A stretch of 64,000 nt of DNA. Origin: an uncultured Alphaproteobacteria bacterium. GTDB lineage: Bacteria > Pseudomonadota > Alphaproteobacteria > Caulobacterales > Caulobacteraceae. A program made the translations under genes and the position numbers. The notes beneath the pieces were generated by a model that saw only the letters and a program-made list of their open reading frames with translations, searched no databases and had not been told where the DNA came from. The stretch is from NCBI GenBank assembly GCA_903860975.1, contig CAIOSI010000035.1:22634-86633 (forward strand). Reading direction: 5' to 3'. Of this stretch, positions 46,822 to 56,658 are shown piece after piece. Numbering within the stretch: position 1 is the first letter of the stretch; each line of letters starts with the position of its first letter.

Positions 46822-47745
46822 CTAGTTGGGATCTTTTAGCGCCTGGTCGATGGCTAACCCAAGGTCAAGCGCTCGGATCGCCTCTTCCGCCGTCACGATG
46901 GGCCTTAGAGCCTCCCCTCGCACCGCCGCCAGGAAGCCCGCAACGCTGGCCCCCAAAGGATCCTTGCCAGCCGATGTATCGGCGAAATTCGCGTTGAGCT
47001 GGAAGGGTGTCGTGTTGCGGAAAGTCCGCGCCATGAAATCGATCACGACCTCTCCGGAGGGATAGACCACCCGCATCGTTCTCCTGCGCTCGGGGGCCTG
47101 ACGCGAAACGTCGAAGAGAGCTGTAAATCCACCTTCGAAACTGACTTCGGCCCTAGCCACGTCCCAAACGCCGTCCTCGCTTAGATGTCCTTCGCCTTCC
47201 GCCGTCACAGGATCGGCAGACGAGATCGCAAGCGCCAGGTCGATGTCGTGGATCATCAGGTCAAGTACAGCCGAAACGTCACGGCTGCGTTCGGACGGCG
47301 GGCCGTGTCGCAGGGCTTCCAGCAACCGCGGCTGTTCTGGGATGTCGAGGAGGCCCATGGCCTTGAAGACAACCCGTTCCTGATGGCCACACGCGACGAT
47401 CAAACCCTTGGCCGCCGCTGTGGCTCGCACCTGCTCACCATCGGCGATGGACGCGGCGATGGGCTTTTCGATGTAGACGCTCTTACCGGCCGCCAGGGCG
47501 GCCAGCGCATGTTCAGCATGGAAGGTCGCTGGCGAGGCCACGGTGACAACGTCGACGGCCTCCAGGAACGCAGCCATGTCACTGAAGCCGCGTCCGCCCA
47601 AGGGCATGGCGACGGCCGCGGCCCTGTCGGGCTGGGCATCGAGCACAGCCGACAACTGAACGCCTGGCAGTTTGGCATACTGGTTCGCGTGATAGCCGCC
47701 GAACACGCCTGCGCCGATCACGCCACCCCGCAGGGACTCAGCCAT
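46822..47745 (-). CDS. Gfo/Idh/MocA family oxidoreductase
   Basis: A 307-residue NAD(P)-dependent oxidoreductase. The Rossmann motif GVIGAGVFGGYHANQY opens the protein; VYIEKPIAASIADGEQV has the catalytic Lys in EKP. The C-terminal alpha/beta domain follows with LMIHDIDLALAI, which holds the conserved Asp/His pair. The family acts on sugars and sugar derivatives such as inositol; the substrate is unknown. It is convergent with the TonB receptor and divergent from the MDR gene. Confidence 0.9.
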   Translation of the reverse strand: MAESLRGGVIGAGVFGGYHANQYAKLPGVQLSAVLDAQPDRAAAVAMPLGGRGFSDMAAFLEAVDVVTVASPATFHAEHALAALAAGKSVYIEKPIAASIADGEQVRATAAAKGLIVACGHQERVVFKAMGLLDIPEQPRLLEALRHGPPSERSRDVSAVLDLMIHDIDLALAISSADPVTAEGEGHLSEDGVWDVARAEVSFEGGFTALFDVSRQAPERRRTMRVVYPSGEVVIDFMARTFRNTTPFQLNANFADTSAGKDPLGASVAGFLAAVRGEALRPIVTAEEAIRALDLGLAIDQALKDPN

Positions 47746-47862
47746 TGAAAAGCTCCGATTAGGGCCCGCCGCCTATCAGGTCATAGCCCTCGACGCCACC
47801 TGCCCGGTCGAGCTAAACAAGTGTTTGAACAGGTCGCCAGGGCCTGCGGGAGCCGGAAAGCC

Positions 47863-48864
47863 ATGACTACGTCGCGCGAGATTCGTCTGAAGAGCCGCCC
47901 TTCGGGCTTGCCGACCCACGACAACTTCGAACTGACCACGGTGGAGTTAGCTGCGCCGGAGCCCGGCGAGGTTCAGGTCAAGAACCTCTGGATGACGGTC
48001 GATCCCTACATGCGCGGCCGCATGAACGACGTGAAAAGTTACGCTCCCCCCTTCCAACTCGGCCGGGCGATGGACGGCGGTGCGATTGGCGAGGTCACAG
48101 CCTCCAACGATCCGACGCTGAAGGTAGGCGATCTGGTGCAGTCAGGCTTTGGCTGGCGCGAGGCCTTCAACGCACCCGCCGCCTCCCTCCAGAAACTCAA
48201 TCCAGGCGCCCTACCCCTGCAGGCGTTCCTCGGTGCGGCGGGCATGCCTGGCCTGACCGCCTATGCCGGTCTCTTGAAGGTTGCCGCGCTGAAGGACGGC
48301 GACGTGGTGTTCGTCTCTGGCGCAGCAGGCGCGGTCGGCGCGATGGTTTGCCAGATCGCCAAGGCCAAGGGCCACACCGTCATCGGCTCGGCGGGCGGCG
48401 CCGAAAAGGTTGCCTGGCTCAAGTCCGTCGGCGTCGATCACGTGATCGACTATAAGGCCGAAAAAGACCTCAACGCAGCTCTATCGCGCGTCGCACCCGA
48501 TGGCATCGATGTCTACTTCGACAACGTTGGCGGCGCACACCTGGAAGCCGCGCTCAATTCCGCCAAGATGTTCGCCCGCTTCGCGATTTGCGGAATGATC
48601 TCGATCTACAACGCCACAGCACCGGAGCCAGGGCCGTCTAATCTCGCCCAGCTCATCGGTAAGAACATTCGAATGGAAGGGTTCATCGTTTCCCACCACT
48701 TCGCGATGATGCCGGCCTATATCGCGGACCTTTCAAATTGGGTCGCCGAGGGCAAAGTGAGCTGGAAGGAAACAGTCTTCGAAGGTCTCGAAAATGCGCC
48801 CGACGCCTTCATCGGCCTCTTCAAAGGCGAGAACCTCGGAAAGATGCTGGTGAAGCTCACCTAA
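47863..48864 (+). CDS. NADP-dependent medium-chain oxidoreductase, CurA type
   Basis: A 333-residue zinc-free MDR enzyme. Marks: MTVDPYMRGRMND, FLGAAGMPGLTAYAGLLKVA, the NADP motif VSGAAGAVGAMVCQIAKAKG, and FDNVGGAHLEAAL, which together indicate the leukotriene B4 dehydrogenase/curcumin reductase (CurA) group. ATG 47863 is used, with GGGAG upstream; the in-frame start at 47821 adds 14 unrelated residues. Likely reduces an activated double bond; natural substrate unknown. Confidence 0.92.
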   Translation: MTTSREIRLKSRPSGLPTHDNFELTTVELAAPEPGEVQVKNLWMTVDPYMRGRMNDVKSYAPPFQLGRAMDGGAIGEVTASNDPTLKVGDLVQSGFGWREAFNAPAASLQKLNPGALPLQAFLGAAGMPGLTAYAGLLKVAALKDGDVVFVSGAAGAVGAMVCQIAKAKGHTVIGSAGGAEKVAWLKSVGVDHVIDYKAEKDLNAALSRVAPDGIDVYFDNVGGAHLEAALNSAKMFARFAICGMISIYNATAPEPGPSNLAQLIGKNIRMEGFIVSHHFAMMPAYIADLSNWVAEGKVSWKETVFEGLENAPDAFIGLFKGENLGKMLVKLT

Positions 48865-48942
48865 CCTGCCATTGGTTCGTCACGGTCGAAGGGTTAGAAC
48901 CCTGCGTCGTTCCAATCTTTCGATGACTTCTCGGAGCCTGCC

Positions 48943-49839
48943 GTGCCGCGCCTATTCAGCGCCTATGTGATCGTCGACTGGAGCGCTGCGTCCAAGCCGA
49001 CCACAGGGGCAGACTCTATCTGGATCGGCGTGCTGAAGCGCGACGTGCGTTTTCGGCTGACCTTCGAAAGCTTCAACGAAGCGACCCGGTCGGCCGCCGA
49101 GCTGCGGCTGAACACGATTCTGGGCGACTTCAAGAAGCGTTCGGAGCGGGCCCTGGTGGGTTTTGATTTCCCACTCGGCTTCCCGCGCGGATTTGCTGAG
49201 GCGCTGAAGCTGAAGGGCCAGCCATGGCGGGCGGCCTGGGACGAACTCGGCAAGCGGGTTGTTGATAAGCCCACCAACGTCAACAACCGCTTCAACGTGG
49301 CCGCCCAGCTCAACCGGCTGCTGACCGACGGGCCTTTCCCGTTCTGGGGCGCACCGCCAAAGGACGTCCAGACGACGCTGGCCGCAACGAAGTCGCGGGC
49401 TCATGAGGCTGGTGACATTCCCGAATTCCGACACGCCGACCTGGCAGCAAAGGGCGCAGCATCGATCTGGAAGACCTATTACAACGGCTCTGTCGGTGGC
49501 CAGGCGATCATGGGCATTCCCGTGGTTCGACGCCTTAAGGACGCGCGAGGCGATGCCGCCAAGGTCTGGCCGTTCGAGACCGGTTTCAAAGGCGTCACCG
49601 AGGCCGACCTTGCTGGCGTCGACGTCGTGTTCGCGGAGGTCTACCCGTCTTTGCTGAAAGGCTCGCCGGTTGCGGGCGAAGTGAAAGACCTGACCCAGGT
49701 CCGCGTCACGGCTGAGCACTTCGCCAAGCTCGATGAGGCAAACAAGCTGGGCGCGATCTTCGGGCCGCCGAACGGTGTCGGCGCTGACACAGTGCTCGAT
49801 GCGGAACGCGAAGAGGGCTGGATTCTCGGGGCCGGTTAG
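48943..49839 (+). CDS. RNase-H-like fold protein, often misnamed CbiG
   Basis: A 298-residue cytosolic protein starting at GTG 48943 with GGAG 7 nt upstream. VIVDWSAASKP near residue 10 and ALVGFDFPLGFPRGFAE near residue 66 have acidic residues at strand ends, as in actin/RNase-H-like folds (compare DUF429 proteins). VFAEVYPSLLKG is a further conserved block. Alphaproteobacterial relatives are often annotated as cobalamin biosynthesis protein CbiG, but no CbiG features or cobalamin genes are seen here. Its stop overlaps that of the convergent MATE gene (TTAG). Function unknown. Confidence 0.7.
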   Translation: MPRLFSAYVIVDWSAASKPTTGADSIWIGVLKRDVRFRLTFESFNEATRSAAELRLNTILGDFKKRSERALVGFDFPLGFPRGFAEALKLKGQPWRAAWDELGKRVVDKPTNVNNRFNVAAQLNRLLTDGPFPFWGAPPKDVQTTLAATKSRAHEAGDIPEFRHADLAAKGAASIWKTYYNGSVGGQAIMGIPVVRRLKDARGDAAKVWPFETGFKGVTEADLAGVDVVFAEVYPSLLKGSPVAGEVKDLTQVRVTAEHFAKLDEANKLGAIFGPPNGVGADTVLDAEREEGWILGAG

Positions 49840-51209
49840 TCTCTCCGGCTCAGCATCCAGAACCGCGCGAGCAAGAGCGCAGCCGACACCAGGCTGGCGA
49901 CAATCACCGCCCAGACCATGCCCATGATCCCCATGCCGCGGGGTATCGCCAACCACCAGGCAAGCGGCATCATCACCACAATGTAGCTCGTCAGGTGGGC
50001 GCCGGTTGGCAACCAGACATCACCGCGCGCGCGCAGCGCCTGGGCGGTCACCACCTGCAGCGAGTCTGGAAGGTACATGAGTGCGGAAAGAGCGAGCGCT
50101 GGGATCGCCATGGTCAAGGTCAAAGGGTTGCCCGTATAGGCCGAGGAGATCACCGCTGCATTTGGCCAGACGAGAAACGACACCAGGCCACCGAAGAGCC
50201 CGGTCACGCAAAAGGCGATCAATCCCGCTCGAAGGACACCGGTAGGTTCGCGCGCGCCATAGGCCACGCCGACCCGAACGGCGGCCCCGGTGGAGAGGCC
50301 GAGCGGCACCATGAAGACGATGGCCGCAACATTCAGCACGATCGCCCAAGCCGCCACCGCCAGGCCGCCGATCCAACCTGCGATAATGTTCATGCTCGAA
50401 AAGGCCGCGACCTCGAAGAAGTTCGACGCCCCTGCGCCAAATCCGATCCGGCGCTGCTCAGCCTCAGCCGCACGGTCGCGTTGGGGCTTGTCGAAAACAC
50501 CCAACGCACGCGCCTCCGGCATCAGGGCGATGTAGATCAACATGAACACCGCCAAGAATGTGCGAGCCCCCGTCGTCGCCCAGGCCCCGCCCATAGCGCC
50601 TAGGGCAGGCAGACCCAAGTGTCCTGGCACCAGCACCAGATCCACGGCCAAGTTGACTGCGTTGGCGATCCACATCCCCCAGGCTCCAGGTCCCGGACGT
50701 GAAAGACCTTCCATCCAGAAGCTGGCGCTTACGCTGATCGCATAGCTTGGCAGGGAAAGGCAGAAGACCATCAGGACGCGGCTCGCCCCATCGGCGAGGC
50801 CCTTCTCCAGTCCGATGACATGCAAGAAGGCAGGCCCGCCAACGGCCAGGATTACAGCGGAGATAAGACCTATCCATAGGCTGTAGCTTAAGCCGCGACG
50901 CAGCACTGCGCCGGTATCGTGTAACCGGCCCTCGCCAATCGCGCGCGCGGTCATCACCTGCACGCCAGACAAGAGCCCGATCGCCATGGTCACGATCACA
51001 CTCGTCGGTGCCCAGCCGAGGGCGTGATAGCCAAGCTGCGTCGCCGAATAGCGTCCGACCACGATGGCATCGCTAAGACCCATCGCCATGATACCCAGTC
51101 GCGAAATCACCACCGGCCCGGACAGCTTCAACAGTTCGGCCAGTTCAGTGCGGATGGGGCGCAAACGCCCTGCCGCGACGGAGGACGCCCGGGCCGTGGG
51201 ACGGTCCAT
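49836..51209 (-). CDS. MATE family efflux transporter
   Basis: A 457-residue inner-membrane drug/metabolite-cation antiporter of the NorM type with twelve predicted transmembrane helices. The N-terminal ELLKLSGPVVISRLGIMAM and LSDAIVVGRYSATQLGYHALG are the MATE opening. The two halves each start with similar segments; the second opens near FGAGASNFFEVAAFSSMNI. Ligand unknown. 166 bp separate it from the divergent DUF4188 gene. Confidence 0.93.
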   Translation of the reverse strand: MDRPTARASSVAAGRLRPIRTELAELLKLSGPVVISRLGIMAMGLSDAIVVGRYSATQLGYHALGWAPTSVIVTMAIGLLSGVQVMTARAIGEGRLHDTGAVLRRGLSYSLWIGLISAVILAVGGPAFLHVIGLEKGLADGASRVLMVFCLSLPSYAISVSASFWMEGLSRPGPGAWGMWIANAVNLAVDLVLVPGHLGLPALGAMGGAWATTGARTFLAVFMLIYIALMPEARALGVFDKPQRDRAAEAEQRRIGFGAGASNFFEVAAFSSMNIIAGWIGGLAVAAWAIVLNVAAIVFMVPLGLSTGAAVRVGVAYGAREPTGVLRAGLIAFCVTGLFGGLVSFLVWPNAAVISSAYTGNPLTLTMAIPALALSALMYLPDSLQVVTAQALRARGDVWLPTGAHLTSYIVVMMPLAWWLAIPRGMGIMGMVWAVIVASLVSAALLLARFWMLSRRD

Positions 51210-51375
51210 GATGGAAAAGCCTGCTTTTCAAAGAGGAGCAGACACTGGCGCCGCCAACTCGTCACGGCAACCGAAGCTTGGCCAGTATGCAGACGCGGGC
51301 CGCCAGCGTGACGCGGAAGGCACATTCAAAGGGCGGCGTTCAATGGTATGATCTTCACAGGTTGGAGGGCATTGG

Positions 51376-51858
51376 ATGGTCAAGACGATCGATCGGCGGG
51401 TCTGTGCGGAAATGGACGGCGGCTTCGTCCTCTTTCTGATCGGCATGCGGGTGAACAAGCCTTGGAAGATTTGGAAGTGGCTGCCTGTCGCGACCGCCAT
51501 GCCAAGGATGCTTATAGAGCTCGCCAAGCAGCCCGAGCTGGGCCTGCTGCACGCTGAGAACCAGTTCAGCTTTCCAAACGTAACCGTCACCCAGTATTGG
51601 AAGAGCTTCGAGGCGCTGGAAGCCTATGCGAAAGCGCGTGATCACGCCCACCTACCGGCGTGGCAGGCCTTCAACAAAGCCGTGGCATCGAACGGCGACG
51701 TCGGCATCTGGCACGAGACTTACGTCATCGAACCCGGAAAATACGAGAATATTTACAACAACATGCCACCCTATGGCCTGGGCGCCGTCGGCACAATCGT
51801 CGATGCGCTCGGCGCGCGACAGGCGGCAAGACAACGGGTGAAGGCGAAGGTGGGTTGA
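51376..51858 (+). CDS. DUF4188 family protein (monooxygenase-like)
   Basis: A 160-residue protein of the DUF4188 family, related to dimeric alpha-beta barrel monooxygenases. Recognisable segments are FVLFLIGMRVNKPWKIWKW, QYWKSFEALEAYAKARDHAH, and GIWHETYVIEPGKYENIYNN. Cofactor and substrate unknown. ATG 51376 begins at the conserved KTIDRRVCAEMDGGFV. Confidence 0.88.
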   Translation: MVKTIDRRVCAEMDGGFVLFLIGMRVNKPWKIWKWLPVATAMPRMLIELAKQPELGLLHAENQFSFPNVTVTQYWKSFEALEAYAKARDHAHLPAWQAFNKAVASNGDVGIWHETYVIEPGKYENIYNNMPPYGLGAVGTIVDALGARQAARQRVKAKVG

Positions 51859-51892
51859 TGATCTTCCCAATCCGCAGCAAGGCGGAAAAAAT

Positions 51893-53278
51893 CTAGCTTC
51901 CCACCCCCGTCGGCTTGGCGGCCTCGAAGCGTTCTTCCTTGAGTTTTTCGGCCACCAGGAACGCAAGCTCCAACGCTTGCTCACCGTTCAGGCGCGGGTC
52001 GCAATGGGTGTGATAGCGGTCTCCAAGGTCACCCTCTGTGACTTGCCGCGCGCCACCCGTGCATTCGGTGACGTTCTGGCCGGTCATCTCCAGGTGGACG
52101 CCGCCTGGGTGCACACCTTCGGCTTTGCAGATCTCCACAAAGCTTTTTACCTCAGACAGGATGCGATCGAAGGGCCGGGTCTTGTAGCCATTGTTGGCTG
52201 TCAGCGTATTGCCATGCATCGGGTCGATCGCCCAAACCACCGACTTACCTGCAGCCTTGGTGGCGCGCAGCAGCGCCGGTAGGCGCTTGTCGATCTTGTC
52301 GGATCCGAAGCGGCCATAGAGTGTCAGGCGCCCGGGCTCGTTGGCCGGGTTCAGCGCATCGGCAAGCCGCAGCAGGTCGTCTGGCTCCAGGGTCGGGCCG
52401 CACTTGACGCCAATCGGGTTCTTGATCCCCTTGAAGAACTCGACGTGAGCCCCGTCGAGGTCGCGCGTGCGCTCTCCGATCCACACAAGGTGCGCCGAGG
52501 TGTCATACCATTGGCCCGAGGTGCTATCGATCCGCGTCATCGCCTCTTCGAGGTTCAGCAATAGGGCTTCGTGACTGGTGAAAAACTCGACCTGGTGAAG
52601 ACTTGGATGGCTCTCCGGCGTGACGCCAATGGCCTCCATAAAGGTCAGAGACTCCGAGATTTTTTCAGAAAGCTCACGGTAGCGTGCACCCTGTGGGCTG
52701 TCGTTCACAAAGCCGAGCGTCCACTTGTGGATGTTGTGCAGGTCCGCATAACCGCCGGTGGCGAAGGCTCGAAGCAGGTTCAGTGTCGAGGCCGACTGAC
52801 TGTAGGCCTGGATTAGGCGCTGCGGGTCTGGGGTTCGGGTCTGCGCATCGAACTCCATGGCGTTGATGATGTCGCCCCGATAGGACGGCAGCGTCACGCC
52901 CCCAACCGTCTCGGTGGGTGCCGAGCGCGGCTTTGCGAACTGGCCAGCCATGCGGCCGACCTTCACAACCGGCTTGCCGCCCGCGAAGGTCAGCACCACG
53001 GCCATCTGCAGGATCAGACGGAACGTATCGCGGATGTTGTCAGCGTGAAATTCCTTGAAGCTCTCGGCGCAGTCGCCGCCTTGCAGGAGGAAGGCGCGGC
53101 CTTCGGCGACATCGGCCAACAGGCTCTTCAGGCGGCGCGCTTCACCGGCGAACACCAGCGGCGGCATTCCTCGCAGGGTCTGCTCAACCTTGGTCAGAGC
53201 CGCAAGGTCCGGGTAGTCGCCTGGCATATGCTTGGCCGGCTTCGAGCGCCATGATGCCGGGGTCCACTGTTCACTCAT
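51893..53278 (-). CDS. aroG: 3-deoxy-7-phosphoheptulonate synthase, class II
   Basis: A 461-residue class II DAHP synthase that condenses phosphoenolpyruvate and erythrose 4-phosphate in the first shikimate step. Family marks: [32 protein letters not shown] (metal Cys), [24 protein letters not shown] and [18 protein letters not shown] 53278 is chosen ([20 protein letters not shown]); an upstream in-frame start adds six residues. Convergent with the DUF4188 gene. The symbol is used loosely because class II enzymes carry several names. Confidence 0.95.
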   Translation of the reverse strand: MSEQWTPASWRSKPAKHMPGDYPDLAALTKVEQTLRGMPPLVFAGEARRLKSLLADVAEGRAFLLQGGDCAESFKEFHADNIRDTFRLILQMAVVLTFAGGKPVVKVGRMAGQFAKPRSAPTETVGGVTLPSYRGDIINAMEFDAQTRTPDPQRLIQAYSQSASTLNLLRAFATGGYADLHNIHKWTLGFVNDSPQGARYRELSEKISESLTFMEAIGVTPESHPSLHQVEFFTSHEALLLNLEEAMTRIDSTSGQWYDTSAHLVWIGERTRDLDGAHVEFFKGIKNPIGVKCGPTLEPDDLLRLADALNPANEPGRLTLYGRFGSDKIDKRLPALLRATKAAGKSVVWAIDPMHGNTLTANNGYKTRPFDRILSEVKSFVEICKAEGVHPGGVHLEMTGQNVTECTGGARQVTEGDLGDRYHTHCDPRLNGEQALELAFLVAEKLKEERFEAAKPTGVGS

Positions 53279-53378
53279 CGCTGCAACTCCACGCATGCCC
53301 GCGGCTGGCGATATTACTTCGCCGCGAAACTGCGCCTTCTACGCCAAGACCGGGTGAAAGGTCGATGGTCGCGCATCT

Positions 53379-54569
53379 CTAGGGCTGATGCAGGTCCGGC
53401 CGCGCATTCATGACCGCCAGCATCGCGACCACCGCCCCCAGCCCTAGCCACCACTCCTGCCAGATGCCGAAATTGACCCCGAAGAGCAGATAGACCGTGG
53501 CGCAAGCTGCTGTTGCCGCCATCGCTAGGCTCGGGGCCTGCCGCACAAGCCCCCTCAAGGTGACAACCCAGAACGCCGCCGCAGCGACAGCGCCAACCAG
53601 GCCAAGCTCCATCCAGATCTGGAGGGGATTGTTGTGGGGATGCAGCACGATCCCTGGTCCGAACATGCGGCTCGCATCCAGGCCCCAGCCGCGCAGTGGC
53701 CGCAGAACGATCCAGTCAATCGCGTGGCTCCAATACTCCAGACGAATGGAGTCGGTCAGCGGCAATGCGTTCTGGATCGCGGTATAATCAAAGAAATTTC
53801 GGACCGCCCACACCACGAAAGGCATACCCAGCATCAGCGCTGCGGCCGCGCCCGCGATAAATTTGGGGGCCCAGCTCGGCCATCGCCAGACAATCAACGC
53901 CGTCACAGGCGCCAACACCAAGCCCAGGACCGGCGCATCCGAACCAAAGGCGATCGCAGCCGAGCCGGTACCCACGAACATCGCCAGCGCCAACCACAGC
54001 CGCACTTGACGCCGCGCGCCGCAGGCGGCGATCGGCCAGATCACGCCCAGAACATAGGTGGAGTGGCCAATATTTGATTCCGCCAGATCGGGGCGTATCG
54101 GGCCATAGAAGACGAGTAATGCCTTATAGAGCGCGCCTCGGGTCATCGCCTCGAAGATGAACACCAGCCCGAACAGCGCACAGCCCCACGCAAGGATGTG
54201 CAAGGCGCGTCGGCTGAGGACCGGATCGGCTCTCCGGGTCGCCAGGATCGCGCTGCCGTAGAGCGGCAGTTCGAACGCAAGCTTCAGGATCGTGGAGTTC
54301 CCCGGCTTGGTGGGATGGAAGGGGCTCCACATCGTCGAGACAGCGGCCCAAATCAGCGCCGCGAACAGGATGATCGCGACCGGGCGATCCTCGTCCTGCA
54401 GCCTCACGGCCGGCAGGCAGAGGAGCCCGACCAGTGTCGGCGCGATCCAAAATTCGCGGGGGAATAGCCACCCCAGCAGGGGAATGACGCTCGCCGCTCC
54501 GACGAGCACCCAGCCGCACCAGCTTGCGAGCTGGTCCCTGGATTCTGCCGAAGCGAGGCTTGCGCTCAT
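53379..54569 (-). CDS. O-antigen ligase (WaaL)-like membrane protein
   Basis: A 396-residue membrane protein with about ten to twelve hydrophobic helices. The Wzy/O-antigen-ligase region is the large periplasmic loop near residues 285-310, with RPLRGWGLDASRMFGPGIVLHPHNNPLQIWMEL (given here only in part: HPHNNPLQIWMELGLVG). His and Arg of that loop are the family's catalytic candidates. It starts inside the gor stop (ATGA, 4 nt). Whether it attaches O-antigen, holdfast or other glycans is open; no glycosyltransferase is adjacent. Confidence 0.85.
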   Translation of the reverse strand: MSASLASAESRDQLASWCGWVLVGAASVIPLLGWLFPREFWIAPTLVGLLCLPAVRLQDEDRPVAIILFAALIWAAVSTMWSPFHPTKPGNSTILKLAFELPLYGSAILATRRADPVLSRRALHILAWGCALFGLVFIFEAMTRGALYKALLVFYGPIRPDLAESNIGHSTYVLGVIWPIAACGARRQVRLWLALAMFVGTGSAAIAFGSDAPVLGLVLAPVTALIVWRWPSWAPKFIAGAAAALMLGMPFVVWAVRNFFDYTAIQNALPLTDSIRLEYWSHAIDWIVLRPLRGWGLDASRMFGPGIVLHPHNNPLQIWMELGLVGAVAAAAFWVVTLRGLVRQAPSLAMAATAACATVYLLFGVNFGIWQEWWLGLGAVVAMLAVMNARPDLHQP

Positions 54570-55948
54570 GCCACCTGACCCAGGCCCATGGGCTCATGCT
54601 TCTCGCGCATCGTCACCAATTCCTCCGCCAGGGTCGGGTGGACGGCGCAGGTGGAGTCCCACTGGGTCTTGGTAACACCCATCTTCATGGCGATGGCGGC
54701 CATCTGGATCATCTCCGGCGCATCGGGGCCCACGACATGGCAACCCACAACCTTTTCGGTGGCGCTGTCTACCACCAGCTTCAAGAGCGAGCGCTCATCG
54801 CTGCCGCCGAAGGCGTACTTCATGGGCTTCAAACGGGACAGATAGATGTCCACTTTGCCGTATTGTTTGCGCGCGTCTGCCTCAGCCAAGCCCACCGAAC
54901 CGATCGGCGGCTGCGAAAAGACGGCGGACGCGACCATCTCATGATCGAAACTGGTCGGCGTGTCATAGAACACCGTCTGGGCGAAGGCTTGGCCCTCGCG
55001 GATCGCCACCGGCGTGAGATTAATCCGGTCCGTGACGTCGCCCACAGCCCAGATGTTCTCGATGTTGGTGCGGGAGAACGCGTCGACAGCGACCGCGCCG
55101 GTCTTGGTCAAATTGACACCGGCGGCGGCAAGACCGAGTCCTTCGACATAGGGCTCGCGCCCGACAGCGAACATCACGACATCACTCTCGACGTCGTGCC
55201 CATCGTTGAACGTGCTCTTCAGGCCGCCAGGGGTCTTTTCGATGCCTGTGTGCTGCGTGCCTAGCATCACCGTGATTCCGCGCTTCTCGAGTTCCTCAGC
55301 CAGATGACTGCGCACGTCGTCGTCGAAGCCGCGCAGCAAATTAGGACCGCGATGAACCAGCGTCGTATGGACGCCGAGGCCATTGAATATGCCCGCAAAC
55401 TCGACCGCAATGTAGCCGCCGCCTGCAATCACGATGCGCTTGGGAAGTGCCGGCAGGTGGAAGGCCTCATTAGAAGAAATAGCCAATTCGAATCCCGGCA
55501 GGTCCGTCGGCATCCACGGCCGACCGCCGGTGGCGATCAGGATTTTTTCTGCTGTGCGCGTGCCTATCTTGTCGATTTCAACCGTATGAGCATCGATCAG
55601 CCGCGCTTTGCCGTGAGCCAGTTCGACACCTGCATTTTGCAGGTTTCTGACGTAGATGCCGGAGAGCCTGGCGATCTCCTTGTCCTTCTCGGCCAGGAAA
55701 GCTTCCCAGTCGAACGTCGCGTTCTCGATCGTCCAGCCGTACCCCTTGGCCGTCTTCAAATGATGCGAAAACTCCGAGGCGTAGACCATGAACTTCTTGG
55801 GCACGCAGCCGCGGATCACGCACGTGCCGCCAACGCGATGTTCCTCGGCGATCGCCACCTTCGCCCCCGACATGGCTGAAAGTCGGGCCGCGCGCACGCC
55901 ACCTGAGCCTGCGCCAATCACAAAGAGGTCGTAGTCATACTGGGCCAC
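54566..55948 (-). CDS. gor: Glutathione-disulfide reductase
   Basis: A 460-residue FAD enzyme keeping glutathione reduced with NADPH. FAD motif GAGSGGVRAAR, redox-active disulfide GGTCVIRGCVPKKF (Cys pair), NAD(P)H motif GGGYIAVEFAGIFNGLG, and catalytic His-Glu in STCAVHPTLAEELVTM. The dimer interface sequence is normal. It lies between rpiA and the O-antigen-ligase-like gene, 23 bp after rpiA. Works with the glutathione transferase and peroxidase of the window. Confidence 0.96.
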   Translation of the reverse strand: MAQYDYDLFVIGAGSGGVRAARLSAMSGAKVAIAEEHRVGGTCVIRGCVPKKFMVYASEFSHHLKTAKGYGWTIENATFDWEAFLAEKDKEIARLSGIYVRNLQNAGVELAHGKARLIDAHTVEIDKIGTRTAEKILIATGGRPWMPTDLPGFELAISSNEAFHLPALPKRIVIAGGGYIAVEFAGIFNGLGVHTTLVHRGPNLLRGFDDDVRSHLAEELEKRGITVMLGTQHTGIEKTPGGLKSTFNDGHDVESDVVMFAVGREPYVEGLGLAAAGVNLTKTGAVAVDAFSRTNIENIWAVGDVTDRINLTPVAIREGQAFAQTVFYDTPTSFDHEMVASAVFSQPPIGSVGLAEADARKQYGKVDIYLSRLKPMKYAFGGSDERSLLKLVVDSATEKVVGCHVVGPDAPEMIQMAAIAMKMGVTKTQWDSTCAVHPTLAEELVTMREKHEPMGLGQVA

Positions 55949-55971
55949 GCCTGGGCCTCCTTCGTGTTTGC

Positions 55972-56658
55972 TTAGGGCTCGAGGGTTTTGACGCCCTCGC
56001 GCGTGCCAATCAGAGCTTGGTCGGCCAGGTCAAGGAATAGACCATGTTCGACGACACCGGTGACGCTCTTCAGAGCAAAGGCTAGCGCCGCCGGCTCAAC
56101 AATACGTCCGCAGGCTGCGTCATAGATGAGGTTGCCACTGTCGGTTCGCACCGGGACGCCGTCTTTCATTCTTAGGCGAGGTGCTGCGCCGATGTCGCAT
56201 TCACTCAGCGCGTCGCAGATCCGCAAGGATGTGGTCTTGTGCCCAAACGCCACCACCTCGATCGGCAACGGGAATTTCCCCAAGATTGGCACAGATTTGG
56301 CGGCATCGGCGATGACCACGCAACGCCGGGAGGCTTCCCAGACAAGCTTCTCACGGAGCAAGGCGGCGCCGCCGCCCTTGATCAGAGACAATCCGGGTCC
56401 GATCTCGTCAGCGCCATCGACCGTCAGGTCGATCGGTCGCGTCTCACCGAGCTCTCCGATCTTCATGCCAAGGCTTGCCGCCAGTTCAGCCGTCGCTTGG
56501 GAGGTCGCGACGCAGGTTATGTTTAGCCTGCGAGCACCCAACGCCCTTACAAACCAAGCCGCCGTCGAGCCGGTGCCCAACCCCACGATCATGCCGTCTT
56601 CGACCAGCGCTGCGGCCGCTTCGCCGGCCGCGCGCTTCTGGGTGTCGGCGTCGCTCAA
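55972..56658 (-). CDS. rpiA: Ribose 5-phosphate isomerase A
   Basis: A 228-residue isomerase of ribose 5-phosphate and ribulose 5-phosphate. Marks: GLGTGSTAAWFV, DLTVDGADEIGPGLSLIKGGG (catalytic Asp and Lys), and the ITGVVEHGLFLD-like GVVEHGLFLDLA near the end. The frame runs back to 56718 inside glmU, but TTG 56658 overlapping the glmU TGA (TTGA) gives a normal-length enzyme, so it is used here. Other starts (56718) cannot be excluded. Translation is probably coupled to glmU. Confidence 0.93.
   Translation of the reverse strand: MSDADTQKRAAGEAAAALVEDGMIVGLGTGSTAAWFVRALGARRLNITCVATSQATAELAASLGMKIGELGETRPIDLTVDGADEIGPGLSLIKGGGAALLREKLVWEASRRCVVIADAAKSVPILGKFPLPIEVVAFGHKTTSLRICDALSECDIGAAPRLRMKDGVPVRTDSGNLIYDAACGRIVEPAALAFALKSVTGVVEHGLFLDLADQALIGTREGVKTLEP

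Noticed and set aside
48952..49956. 334-residue minus-strand frame over the RNase-H-like gene
   Set aside because: Antisense shadow of a protein-like plus-strand gene in GC-rich DNA; no motif or start signal.
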